Positions 13,647 through 23,466 of a stretch of DNA of 64,000 bases are shown piece after piece. Source of the DNA: Glossina fuscipes (Eukaryota; Arthropoda; Insecta; Diptera; Glossinidae). The stretch's first letter is position 1; every line of letters begins with the position of its first letter. A program made the translations under genes and the position numbers. The stretch spans positions 3,496,197-3,560,196 of the forward strand of contig NW_023998455.1 in NCBI RefSeq assembly GCF_014805625.2, given 5' to 3'. Below the pieces are notes generated by a model, which ran no database searches, was not told the DNA's origin, and was given only the letters and a program-made list of their open reading frames with translations.

Positions 13647-13752
13647 AGAAATTAGAAAAAAACAAGACAAGATTTTCCAAATCTTAAAACTAAAAAGTGT
13701 CCACCAGAAGAAATTAGAAAAAAACAAGACAAGATTTTCCAAATCAATTAGA
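13647..13752. repeat. 62-bp tandem duplication running into the assembly gap
   Basis: An identical 37-bp segment beginning AGAAATTAGAAAAAAACAAG occurs at 13647-13683 and 13709-13745, giving a 62-bp period. The second unit is cut off by the run of N. Confidence 0.85.
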
Positions 13753-14152
13753 NNNNNNNNNNNNNNNNNNNNNNNNNNNNNNNNNNNNNNNNNNNNNNNN
13801 NNNNNNNNNNNNNNNNNNNNNNNNNNNNNNNNNNNNNNNNNNNNNNNNNNNNNNNNNNNNNNNNNNNNNNNNNNNNNNNNNNNNNNNNNNNNNNNNNNNN
13901 NNNNNNNNNNNNNNNNNNNNNNNNNNNNNNNNNNNNNNNNNNNNNNNNNNNNNNNNNNNNNNNNNNNNNNNNNNNNNNNNNNNNNNNNNNNNNNNNNNNN
14001 NNNNNNNNNNNNNNNNNNNNNNNNNNNNNNNNNNNNNNNNNNNNNNNNNNNNNNNNNNNNNNNNNNNNNNNNNNNNNNNNNNNNNNNNNNNNNNNNNNNN
14101 NNNNNNNNNNNNNNNNNNNNNNNNNNNNNNNNNNNNNNNNNNNNNNNNNNNN
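13753..14152. other. Assembly gap, 400 N
   Basis: Exactly 400 N. The left edge is inside a tandem duplication and the right edge starts directly with 18S rRNA sequence, both typical of places where assembly fails. The round size suggests an estimated gap length. Confidence 0.99.
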
Positions 14153-14567
14153 AGCGTATATTAAAGTTGTTGCGGTTAAAACGTTCGTAGTTGAACTTGT
14201 GCTTCATACGGGTAGTACAACTATAATTGTAGTTTGTGCTATACCTTATGTATGTAAGCGTATTACCGGTGGAGTTCTTATATGTAATTGTAATACTTGT
14301 ATTCTTTACATATTCCTCCTATTTAAACCTGCTTCAATGCTCTTCATCGAGTGCTGTTGTGGGCCGGTACAATTACTTTGAACAAATTAAAGTGCTTAAA
14401 GCAGGCTCCAAATGCTTGAATATTTTGTGCATGGAATAATGAAATAAGACCTCTGTTCTACTTTCATTGGTTTTTAGATCAAGAGGTAATGATTAATAGA
14501 AGCAGTTTGGGGGCATTAGTATTACGACGCGAGAGGTGAAATTCTTGGACCGTCGTAAGACTAACTT
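14153..14567 (+). pseudogene. 18S rRNA gene fragment, decayed
   Basis: About 415 bases match the middle of dipteran 18S rRNA in the plus orientation, from GCGTATATTAAAGTTGTTGC through GGGCCGGTACAATTACTTTG to GAAATTCTTGGACCGTCGTA. It carries transitions at almost invariant positions: AATGCTTGAAT for AATGCCTGAAT, CATGGAATAATG for CATGGGATAATG, and GTTCTACTTTC for GTTCTGCTTTC. A functional rDNA unit would not carry these, so it is a pseudogene fragment. Homology stops after ACTAACTT at 14567, and the next base belongs to a protein-coding exon on the other strand. Confidence 0.9.
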
Positions 14568-14665
14568 CCAGAAGGTGGAACCCGGGATGTGGCCAATAAC
14601 TTACGGAAATCATCATTTGTTAAACGCACCGAAGCCGTAGATTCTACTTGTGTTGGTTCAGCCAT
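14568..14665 (-). CDS. First coding exon of a RED/IK (beag) homologue, truncated
   Basis: On the minus strand ATG at 14665-14663 opens 33 codons. They contain VRLTNDDFRKLLATSR, matching the conserved N-terminal LTNEDFRKLL motif of the RED (IK cytokine; Drosophila beag) spliceosome protein. RED/beag is known as a nuclear splicing factor that works with SMU1. The reading frame is broken off where 18S rRNA sequence begins, after PPSG; reading on reaches TAG within a few codons. No other beag exon is present between here and Kdm2. Either the gene was disrupted by rDNA, or the join next to the gap is a misassembly. The start lies about 540 bp from the TMEM141 start on the opposite strand, a normal divergent-pair arrangement. 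Confidence 0.7.
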
Positions 14666-14670
14666 AATCC

Positions 14671-15205
14671 TTAAAAAAAAACACAAGTTTTATTATTTTT
14701 GCAATATCTTCTGAAAATACAACTTCAATAACAGAGATATCACAGCAAGAGTTGCTAATTGGTATGGCAATAACTGCAGTTACTTCTTCTTCTTCCTTTT
14801 GCTTGTTTTTCTGCCTTTTTGGTGCAGGTTGCTTATTCTAGACAACTTTTAATATTTTTCTTATTACTTTGCGATGCGATCATAAAATACTATTTGAATA
14901 ACACAGATGTCAGTTGACCAGCAAAAGTTGCACGCAGGTATGGCAAAGAACTATCTAATATAACAGATGTTTACAAACATAACCTCAATTTTGCTAATTG
15001 AATTTAGGTGCTTTTTGGTGATTAAACGAAGTGTTTACTCTGTTACTGTCTACCACCATCAAGGAGTCACAACATCCTGTCGCACATCTGTAATTATAAA
15101 ACAAGTCAGGATCACAACACAACGATTAAACCAAAAAAGACAAGAGAAGCAAAGTGTTGTTGTTTATTGTTGTTATTTAACGAATTTGCATAAGTTGCGT
15201 TTATT
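14671..15205. promoter_or_regulatory. Divergent intergenic region between beag exon and TMEM141
   Basis: About 540 bp separate two start codons on opposite strands, so it should hold both promoters. It contains a repeated motif pair (AATATCTTCTGAAAATACAAC... ATAACAGAGATATCA and ATACTATTTGAATAACACAGA...). No clear TATA box was identified; this is inferred from gene layout. Confidence 0.45.
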
Positions 15206-15583
15206 ATGAATGATATACGGCTTTTAAAAGATCAGCAACGAGATAAACATCCAGGTTTCGATAGTTATATGAATTGTATGACCAGAGCATTATTTACCGG
15301 CTTGGCTTCATTTTGCTTAGGTAAGTAATATTTTGCAAACATAATAATCAATCGCTTGCATAATTTTTTAAAAAACTAATTTCAAGGATTCTCTGGCACA
15401 TATTTCGCGCAAAAAGTCATACAAAAAAAGTTATACTATCCTTTACAATATAACATATTAATATCAGTATTAACAGCTACTGGCATAGCTTACCACTTAA
15501 CGAGCATCCGCACAAAATCTTGTCAAGCCGCGTGGATGGCAGCTGAAGATAAGCATACTATATTAAAAGAAAACGAATATTGA
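15206..15583 (+). CDS. TMEM141 homologue, small two-helix membrane protein
   Basis: Two exons, 15206-15320 and 15387-15583 (66-bp intron, GTAAGT donor), encode 103 residues. The N-terminus holds KHPGFDSYMNCMTRALFTG, matching the KHPGL-YA-CQSHAFMKG pattern of TMEM141. Two hydrophobic segments follow (about residues 29-46 and 60-78), separated by the basic loop IQKKLYYPLQYNIL, which corresponds to the family's QRKFPYPLQW. Length fits the family (about 105-110). TMEM141 is poorly characterised, and I assign no reaction. An AATAAA-type signal lies at about 15622. It sits 200 bp before the next gene on the same strand. Confidence 0.8.
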
Positions 15584-15785
15584 TTCATATCAGTACAAGA
15601 CGAGCGACAGTGCCTTAGCTAAATAAATTATTTCCCATTAGGACAAGCGTGTGTTTTCTTTTGATAGCATAAAAATCATTGCAAGTTTGACGCCCAGTCC
15701 AAGCGAATTTAAGCGAATTTAACATCTCAAGAAAAGAAGAAAGAATACTGATTTAACAAAACTATATTTAAGCATAACCATAAAG

Positions 15786-17660
15786 ATGTTCGTAATAAAC
15801 GTGGCAAGGAGATTGCAGGTTTCCACTAGACAACAATACAAGGCTCTGATAATTACGAATACGGCGAATACACCGACGCCGCGTTTGAATGTGAATGAGG
15901 ATAACTTTAAACGTTTTAAATATACACGTAATATCGGTGTCAAAGGTCTGCGTAGCTCCAAACATCATTTCGAAGGTAAAGAACAAAAAGTTCCTGATGT
16001 CGAAGAAAAAGATTTTGCTTACGAAAATGATTCTCTGAATTTAGAGGACAGGTAAAGGTAGTTAGTAGTTAAGGTCTTTGTTAGAATCATGTCTGTATCT
16101 ATATCATTCATCATTTTTTTTTTAGTGAATATGAAGAAGTAGTTAATGGTGCTATGCATCTTACTCGGAATTTTCAAGTTGCTCATAGTGTTTTAATAAT
16201 ACAACCTTATGTAAAATGGGGTCCTAAACGGAATATGTCTACAAGTCCGGACGATCAATTAAAGGAAGCTGAAGCTTTAGTAAATTCCTTACCAAACTGG
16301 CATGTGGCTTTATCTTTAAAAGTTCCTTTAGAATCTTTGGAGCGTAAAGCACTTTTTGGCAAAGGTAAATTAGAAGAACTCAAGAACATAGTTAACGATT
16401 TACGTCAAGCTAAGGGAGCCTGTGATAAACGTTTAACATGCCTGTTTGTGAGTAAAGGGTCATTGAGTTTCGCCCAGAAATCGATTTTAGAGTCTTATTT
16501 TAATTTACCGGTTTTGGACCGTTATTCAATAGTAATACAGATATTACGTTTACACGCCACCAGTGCAGAAGCTCGAATTCAAGTTGCCATGGCTGAGCTA
16601 CCATATATTTGGGCCCAAGCAAAAGATGCCAATTTATCCAAGTCAAGAAGAGTTGGTTGGTCTTTAACAGACACGCAAAAAGAGATTCTGAGGACACGAG
16701 AACGTAAACTAAAACAAGAATTGGAACGTATAAGAAACCATAGGTAAGTAAGAAACAGTTAATAGGACAATGAATGACCCAAGTGCTTTTTTGTTTTTAA
16801 AGCAATAAACAAACAATGCGAGCTTAATATTTTTCTTGCCAAAATGCTACGAAATTTGAAACGACACCTCTCCTTGAAGACCATTATATTAATTCCATAA
16901 TATTCATTACTCATTATTATTTACTAGAAAGCTCTTACGCAATAAGCGTAAGCAAAACCATTACCCTATTGTGGCCGTAGTAGGATATACGAATGCTGGA
17001 AAAACCTCTTTAATTAAGGCATTAACAAAAGAACAAAGCATGCAACCGAAAGATCAACTTTTCGCTACTTTGGATGTTACAGCTCATGCTGGCTTATTAC
17101 CTTGCAATCTTAAAATCATTTATATGGACACAGTGGGTTTCATGTCTGATATTCCCACCGGCCTCATAGAATGTTTCATAGCGACATTGGAAGACGCTAT
17201 GTTAGCCGATGTTATTTTGCACGTTCAAGACGTATCGCATTCGTGCTATCAGGCGCAAAAGGAACATGTGGAAAAAACTTTGGAATCTTTAACGCATAAT
17301 CTGGGCATGAAAGGCGACGAAATATACCAATTGCCACAAATAATAAATGTTGCTAACAAAATTGATTTATTGCAAGATGAAAAAGCCGCACATTTCGACA
17401 ATTTATTGAAAGTTTCTTGCAAAAAACTTAGCGGTTTAGAAGAGTTATCAAGCGTAATAGAACAAAATATATTGGAAGTGACGGCAAGACGACAGATAAT
17501 CATTAAAGTGCGTAATGGCGGCCCAGAAATGGCTTGGCTTTACAAAAACGCGACCGTAGTGAGTACGCAGGCTGACCAAAATGAACCTGAATTTATGCTA
17601 ATGGATGTTATTATCACAGAGATCAGTTTTGCACAATTCAAACGGTACTTTTGCCATTAA
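15786..17660 (+). CDS. GTPBP6/HflX-type GTPase, mitochondrial
   Basis: Exons 15786-16051, 16126-16743 and 16928-17660 join in frame to 538 residues. An HflX N-terminal domain includes SLERKALFGKGKLEEL and the ARIQVAMAELPYIWAQ stretch. A coiled coil follows (REIL-type RTRERKLKQELERIR). The GTPase domain has G1 GYTNAGKTS at about 314-322, G3 DTVGF at about 362-366 and G4 NKID at about 438-441. The first roughly 50 residues are rich in R, T and N and poor in acid, consistent with a mitochondrial targeting peptide. Vertebrate GTPBP6 acts in mitochondrial ribosome recycling and large-subunit maturation; bacterial HflX splits stalled ribosomes. Start chosen because upstream DNA is short and no in-frame ATG precedes it. 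All three splice junctions use GT-AG. Confidence 0.88.
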
Positions 17661-17853
17661 AGGTACAGTAAATATCCTTGATGGTCATAACACTTAAAAT
17701 TAATTATTATAAATTAGAATTTGCAAGAACTATAAACGAGTGCAATGTAATCTAGTACCAAACAAAATCCATACTAAAAAGTTAAAAATTAATTTTGTTC
17801 AAGGAAGTGAAGAAGTAATTTATATATCGGTGTAACCATAAACAAAGACGGCA

Positions 17854-17865
17854 TCATGGCCGCTG
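17854..17865 (+). other. Possible orphan start exon (four codons, then a GT donor)
   Basis: AAAGACGGCATC precedes ATGGCCGCTGAG, followed by GTAATTTC, which looks like a short first coding exon (MAAE) with a 5' splice site. No intact downstream exon follows: the next 3 kb contain a mariner remnant and a broken aminotransferase. It may be the true start of that pseudogene or chance. Confidence 0.25.
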
Positions 17866-17991
17866 AGGTAATTTCTTATTGTGTACTTTAATAAACTACA
17901 GCAAATAAATACCCATTTAATAATTCTTTCAAAAAATTCAAAATTCATTTAGCTCTCTAGCATCTGCATGTCTTGAAATAAGAAAAAAGTA

Positions 17992-18522
17992 TTAGGTTGG
18001 AGCGAAAGTATTTTAAATAGGCAGGTAATTTTTCTTGTAAATAAAAAAACATCTAGCTATTGAGTCATATGGATTTTTTTTTTTTTTTTTAACTGCTGTA
18101 TAATATAAAAGGAGTCTTTTTTTTTTACCATTCATCATTGATACTTGTGATATTTAAAGTGAAAAACATGTCAGTAGATAAAGTCCATCTAAGACACTGC
18201 ATTTTGTATGAATTGCAAAAAGTAAGCAACGCATCGGTTGCATGTAAAAATTTATGTGCGTTATTTGGAAAAGATATTGTAAATATTCGTACTTGTCGAA
18301 GATGGATTAGCAAATTTCGTTCCGGAGATCTGAGCCAAGGAAGTGATCGGTAATGATGTTTTCCGATCCATGTTGGAAAATAATCCACATTTAACAAATC
18401 GAGAAATTGCAGAAGAGTTAGGCATTCATCATATAACTGTTGGATATCACATTGAATCTCTTGGATTTGTGTTAAAGCAAAGTACATGAATAAAATACGA
18501 CAGAACTTTCCTTCCAACCTAT
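17992..18522 (+). mobile_element. mariner-family deletion derivative with both ends
   Basis: The left end TTAGGTTGGAGCGAAAGT and the reverse complement of the right end (ATAGGTTGGAAGGAAAGT) match almost base for base, flanked by TA on both sides as expected for mariner target duplication. The interior encodes the N-terminal helix-turn-helix part of a mariner transposase: at 18168-18353 MSVDKVHLRHCILYELQK to FRSGDLSQGSDR, then in another frame TNREIAEELGIHHITVGYHI. The catalytic D,D34D part is missing, so it is non-autonomous and also frameshifted. Confidence 0.8.
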
Positions 18523-18868
18523 TAAAAACCAAAAATTAGCTTGGCTGGGCTAAAATTCATGTTATTTAGAACTGTATGCAACTGTCGTTGCAGTGTCCGG
18601 ATTCGTTGAAGAAATTATGGCCCTTATGATTTTAATATACCCAATGTAGTCAGGTTTTTGTAATAAATAAAAAAAGTTTCTTCTCTTACTTTCTTTTTCG
18701 CGAATTTTCTCCTATCCTACAAGCAAGAAAGAGTTTTTTTCCTTTACGCTGTCAATGGGTCAATTGTGGATTTACTTAGGTACTTAAGAACACATTTTCT
18801 CTCTAATAGCGAGAATATTATATTTATTAATATAAATCATTGACTGAAGAGTTGAGTCATTTGGATTG

Positions 18869-19153
18869 AATCCTTTAACGGACATCTTGATTACATCCGG
18901 CGCTTATGAGGCTTTACACTCCTCGATAAAGGATCAGGTCGATGTGAGCGATGAAGTTATTATTATTATTTTTTTTTTTTTAATTTCTATGAACCACTGA
19001 TTAAAATGGCAGGTGGCAAACCCCATTTTATACCTTTAAAACCCAATAGTTGCTTTCGCTTTGGTGTAAGTAGATTCAGTGGCCGGTTGGAAAATTGGTT
19101 GGGCTTACGGCCCGTCCAATTTAGTAAAAAATCTCCAAGTGATCCATCATTCA
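18869..19153 (+). pseudogene. Kynurenine aminotransferase (KAT/CCBL-type) pseudogene
   Basis: Frame pieces match a PLP-dependent kynurenine--oxoglutarate / cysteine-S-conjugate aminotransferase. NPLTDILITSGAYEAL and QVDVSDEVIII (18869-18968) are followed by an ATT/T-run. Then NFYEPLIKMAGGKPHFIPLK appears in another frame, and after a large internal deletion SVAGWKIGWAYGPSNLVKNL (19076-19135). In the live enzyme roughly 100 or more residues, including the PLP lysine neighbourhood, lie between the last two blocks. Here they adjoin directly. The pieces are colinear and on one strand, so this is a single decayed copy, not scattered matches. The active enzyme converts kynurenine to kynurenic acid; this copy cannot. 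Confidence 0.8.
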
Positions 19154-19681
19154 AAAAATAACATATATATTACATACGATGAGCAAATAGTGGATTTTTC
19201 AATTCGAAATATGTACCTCTGGTATTACGCAAATATTTCTCTTTTTTAAAACGCTACTTATTAACATTTTAATTTTCTTCATTTTTAATTAAATAAAGTA
19301 ATTCAATTATTCACAAAACAGCCTTGGACGTCTATGTCATATTCAAAGTAGTTTTAAGCATAAATTTTCTTCTTTTTCCCTTACTGTATTAGGCCTGTTT
19401 AATACAATTTAGACCCATAATCCAGTCACGTAAGAAAAAAAAAATTATTGGTGGAAGCAAGATTAGAAATTGTTTTTCCACATATAAATTAATTTATAGT
19501 TTTTTTTTTTTTAAATCGTTTGATTAAAAGTTTAGACACTTCGTAAGTTGCAATAGTTCATAAAAGTAGGAATAGAAATAATTTCCTAACGTATTCATAT
19601 TTTTTTTTTGAACTGAAATAAACGGCTACATATCCATCTTACATAAACAAATAGCAAATGAAACCTGAATTTATGTATTTC

Positions 19682-19918
19682 TCACTGCTGTTGACTGGTT
19701 TCTTTTTCCGATTCAGATTGTTTATCTCTTAAAACATATTTTAGTTCTTGATCTATTCGTTCTTTTGCCCGAACCACTTTGGATTGCAAGTAGAAGGAAT
19801 TACCTTTAAATTTTTCGTTCGCCGCAAATAAATGTTCGCAGTTTTTATGAATTTGTTCTAGGTTTGTTCATGTTTGCAATACCCTTTCTTGTATTGACTT
19901 CTGCTCGTTTTCCACCAT
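19682..19918 (-). pseudogene. Short coiled-coil-type ORF with one in-frame TGA, unidentified
   Basis: Minus strand, ATG at 19918-19916, 79 codons to TGA at 19684-19682. One internal TGA is codon 17 (19870-19868). The remainder ([19 protein letters not shown], then [20 protein letters not shown]) is Q/E/K-rich with heptad-like leucines and looks translated. I do not recognise the family; small scaffold subunits such as BLOC-type proteins have this look. It could be a pseudogene, a sequencing error or, less likely, a readthrough codon. Confidence 0.35.
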
Positions 19919-20493
19919 TTTGAATTAGCTGGTGGTCCAGTATAAACCATTTAAGCTAATGTGAAGGCGCAATTTGAACACATTTGAAAGTGGTCACCCA
20001 TTAAGCGCGCACATATCCATTTCCGTTTATGTGAGCGTTAAAACGTTATGAAATATTCACCATAATTTTGAGCAGCGCTCTGTTAAATAAAATTTGAATT
20101 ATCAATTTTATTATGCAAATAAGAACCAATAAGCATAACGAATCAAAGTTGGTAGATATGAATGCAATTTTGATTAGTTCCTAAGATCAATTTCGCTTTT
20201 AATGCAAGGCAGAAAGTACTTCGTAAGCTCTGCTTCGCATATATTTCAATAATATTAGTTTTTTTTTTGGTTTGGTGAGTAAGATGGAGTCAATAGATTT
20301 GTGGCTTATATGTCCAGATAATAAACTGTCGTAATTTTGGTCACAAATATATATAAAACGCGACAAAAAAAAGAGAGGCCGTAATAACTGGAACCGGTAT
20401 GTTAAATACGATTGTGTATGTGTGTGTAATTGTACTGGCTGAGTTGTTGAAAGTCAAACAAGAGCGACACAGATTGAATGGAAATGACACTCT

Positions 20494-20757
20494 TTGAGCA
20501 CTTGTAGCAGGTGTTATCTGGGATGTCTGTTACAACTCCAATGGAGAGTTTTGCCATCTCCAGCGCGCTCACCAAATATGGCGCCTTCTGATTACCACCT
20601 GTTCAGATTGGTCCAGCATGGCTGGCATGCGGTTCCGCAAAGTTCAAGAAATGCGAACATGAGTCGCTGGACACCAATTTTCCGCAATCAAGTTTTGCAA
20701 ATACCCAAATTTAAAAAAAAATTCGTGCTTAGGAACTTAGTAATGGTACATATGAAA
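20494..20757 (+). mobile_element. mariner transposase C-terminal fragment
   Basis: ARSPNMAPSDYHLFRLVQHG matches the third catalytic aspartate region of mariner transposases (usually SPDLAPSDYHLF). One substitution is visible, N for the D of SPDL. Flanking frames are shifted. No terminal repeats were found, so this is a remnant separate from the mariner at 17992. Confidence 0.7.
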
Positions 20758-21236
20758 TAATTGATTTTTTTAACGGCTTTACGTTCTATTTTGTATAATT
20801 TATTTTTTTTATTGAATTCATTGAGTTATATCGTAGTGTTGGGAAGTGAACAAAGTTTTTCATTCGACTGTTTTTTGCTTGCCTTTTATCGTAAAATATA
20901 GATACATAAATTTAAAATTCGAAATATCTGAAAATCTACACAAGTAAATTTTTAATCAAAATTATATAAAAAATTTGAAAACACATATTGCTCTTAATTT
21001 AAATTACAACAGTAGAGGTTTTGGTGAAAAATGCTCATACAAAACGAAATAGAAGCGGTAACCCTGTTTTGGAATAATTGTCCCCAAACAGTTTAGCAAG
21101 ATCAGTTAGCTCAACTTAGTTTTAGTTAGTTTATTAGTTTATTGTGTTGCTTTGTTGAGGATCATAGCACAGTTTGTATACATTTTAAATTTGTCAAATT
21201 TTTATATTATATTTCTAATTAAAAATTTGTAAAATC

Positions 21237-22640
21237 ATGTTTCGTAAAATGAATAATACTTTAAAATTAGGTGAGTCCTCTTTTCTTTTTGTTTGCTTTA
21301 TAGCTGAACAATAGTTTGATTTATTGGACTTTGAATTCCTTTTCTGAATGTATCTGTTTAAAATTCGCATAATTGATAAGTGCAAACTTTGCGGCAAACA
21401 CAAGCTAAGCGTAGTATAGCATGTTTATCAGCCTTGCCCGAGACTCATCAAATGTTACAGAAGACTTGCCGAGACTTTGCTACCGAGATGTTGATACCGA
21501 ATGCAGCCAAAGCGGATAAAGAGCATTTATATCCTGAACAGCAGATAAAGAAGATGGGAGAACTGGGTTTAATGGCTATCGCCATACCGGAAGAATATGG
21601 TATGTTTTGTTTTTAGATGAAATCAATGCAAAGAAGCAAATGATCGATTTATTTAAATTAAACAAGGTGGCACCGGATTGGATTCTCTAGCTTATGCAAT
21701 AGCTATGGAAGAAATATCGCGTGGTTGTGCGTCCGCTGGGGTTATTATGTCTGTGAACAATTCTCTATATTTGGGTCCGATATTGGCTTTCGGCAATGAT
21801 AATCAAAAAAAAAAATTCATCGCTCCATATACCACTGGTGAGAAAATTGGCTGTTTTGCTTTGTCTGAACCTGGTAATGGTTCAGATGCTGGCGCTGCTT
21901 CCACCACGGCTTCCGATAAGGGAGATCATTACTTATTGAACGGTACAAAAGCTTGGATCACTAACGCGTTTGAAGGTGGTGCCGCAATTGTGTTTGCCAC
22001 CACCGATAAATCTCTAAAGCATAAAGGAATATCCGCTTTCATCGTAACGAAAGGCATAAATGGATTTTCCATAGGTAAAAAAGAAGATAAATTGGGTATA
22101 CGAGCCTCTTCCACTTGTCAGTTGATCTTCGAAGATTGTATTATACCAAAGGAAAATATGCTAGGTCAGCCAGGTTATGGCTTCAAAATAGCCATGAAGA
22201 CTTTAGATGCTGGACGTATTGGAATTGCGAGCCAGGCTTTGGGCATCGCTCAAGCTTCCTTGGAACTAGCCGTAGACTATGCTCAGAAAAGAACAGCTTT
22301 TGGTAAACCCATAGCAAAACTGCAGGCAATACAAGGGAAAATTGCCGATATGGCTTTAAAAATTGAATCAGCTCGTTTATTAACTTGGCGCTCAGCTTGG
22401 CTCAAGGACAATAATCAATCGTATACAAAAGAAGCAGCAATGGCTAAATTGTCCGCATCTGAAGCAGCGACTTTTTGTAGTCATCAATGCATACAGATAT
22501 TAGGCGGAATGGGCTACGTTAGTGACATGGCCGCAGAACGTTATTATAGAGACGCTCGTATTACTGAAATTTATGAAGGAACTTCGGAAATACAGCGCAT
22601 GGTCATTTCCGCAGCTGCCCTTAAAGAATACGGAAGTTAA
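21237..22640 (+). CDS. Short-chain acyl-CoA dehydrogenase (Arc42/ACADS type), mitochondrial
   Basis: Exons 21237-21270, 21381-21599 and 21667-22640 give 408 residues, the usual length. The N-terminus ([12 protein letters not shown], then [10 protein letters not shown]) is basic and fits a mitochondrial targeting peptide. The acyl-CoA dehydrogenase fold is complete: [22 protein letters not shown] (FAD/substrate region), [55 protein letters not shown], and the catalytic-base Glu in [10 protein letters not shown] (E388). Family role: FAD-dependent alpha,beta-dehydrogenation of short-chain acyl-CoAs in the mitochondrial matrix, passing electrons to ETF. The first intron's acceptor (GATAAG) has little polypyrimidine, so its exact 3' edge is the least certain junction. 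Confidence 0.92.
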
Positions 22641-22858
22641 ACAAACTTGAAAGCTGTTAAAAGTTCATTTTTATAGCATTTAATTCCCCTAAGTTAAGGT
22701 AAAAGTTTAAATATTAGTTCGTATATAAGTGTACTGACCTTCGTAAAAAAAAGCAAATAGGAATAATTCTTGTAGTAAATGTTAGATCAAGAAAATCATA
22801 TGAAACTCATTTTTAGGGAATTTCGGCATTTCAGTGCAACAACCTTTTTTTTTTTTTT

Positions 22859-23132
22859 TTAGTTTTCGGTGGTAATTTCATCTTTGATTAAAAGCGTAAT
22901 AAAAAGATAAACGATTATTTTTGTAAAGATGCCGTACTCGTTACACGTTACCATTTTAGGCCGTGGTATAATTTTAGTATTCATATCAAATCCCATTTGA
23001 CCAACGTTAGTTCCCAAACTGTATAAACTGTGTAAAGAATAAGCCAGGCAATGACTATCGGAAGCTATAATTTTAATCAATTTATATTGATTTGCATAAA
23101 AATCTTTTGTGTAAGTAAATGAATTATTTTGC
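22859..23132 (-). other. Unidentified minus-strand open frame convergent with ACADS
   Basis: An acceptor-like TATTTAG at about 23132-23138 leads into an open frame ending in TAA at 22861-22859. It reads FTYTKDFYANQYKLIKIIAS, then CLAYSLHSLYSLGTNVGQMG and ends IIVYLFITLLIKDEITTEN with one hydrophobic segment. It is not low complexity, but no family was recognised and no upstream exon found. Confidence 0.25.
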
Positions 23133-23466
23133 TAAATATTGACAGATTGTAAATAAGAAAACAAGATATGTGTAAAAAAAACATTTCTAGAAACGCTATA
23201 ATAGACTTGCATATAGAACAGAGGCAATACTATCATACAAAACTTTTGAGAATAAACATCAACACAATCAAAATCAGAAAATTTTTTGTGCTCTTGAGTT
23301 TTTCTTTACATATTTGAACTGTCTGGGATATTTATGAGTATATGAATATAATCATGTATGAAATAGTTTCCATTTTGGGAATATTTTCCATGGTAGAGGA
23401 TATTTATGAATATATTCAAATAAAGAAAATCATTCTGAAAGGAGAGGTTTTGAAATTGCAATTTTT

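Noticed and set aside
13626..14207. 193-codon minus-strand open frame
   Set aside because: It exists only because 400 N were read as open codons; both flanks are a tandem repeat and 18S rRNA.
14153..14567. Active rDNA unit
   Set aside because: Only about 415 bases of 18S are present, with changes at near-invariant positions and no 5.8S or 28S sequence.
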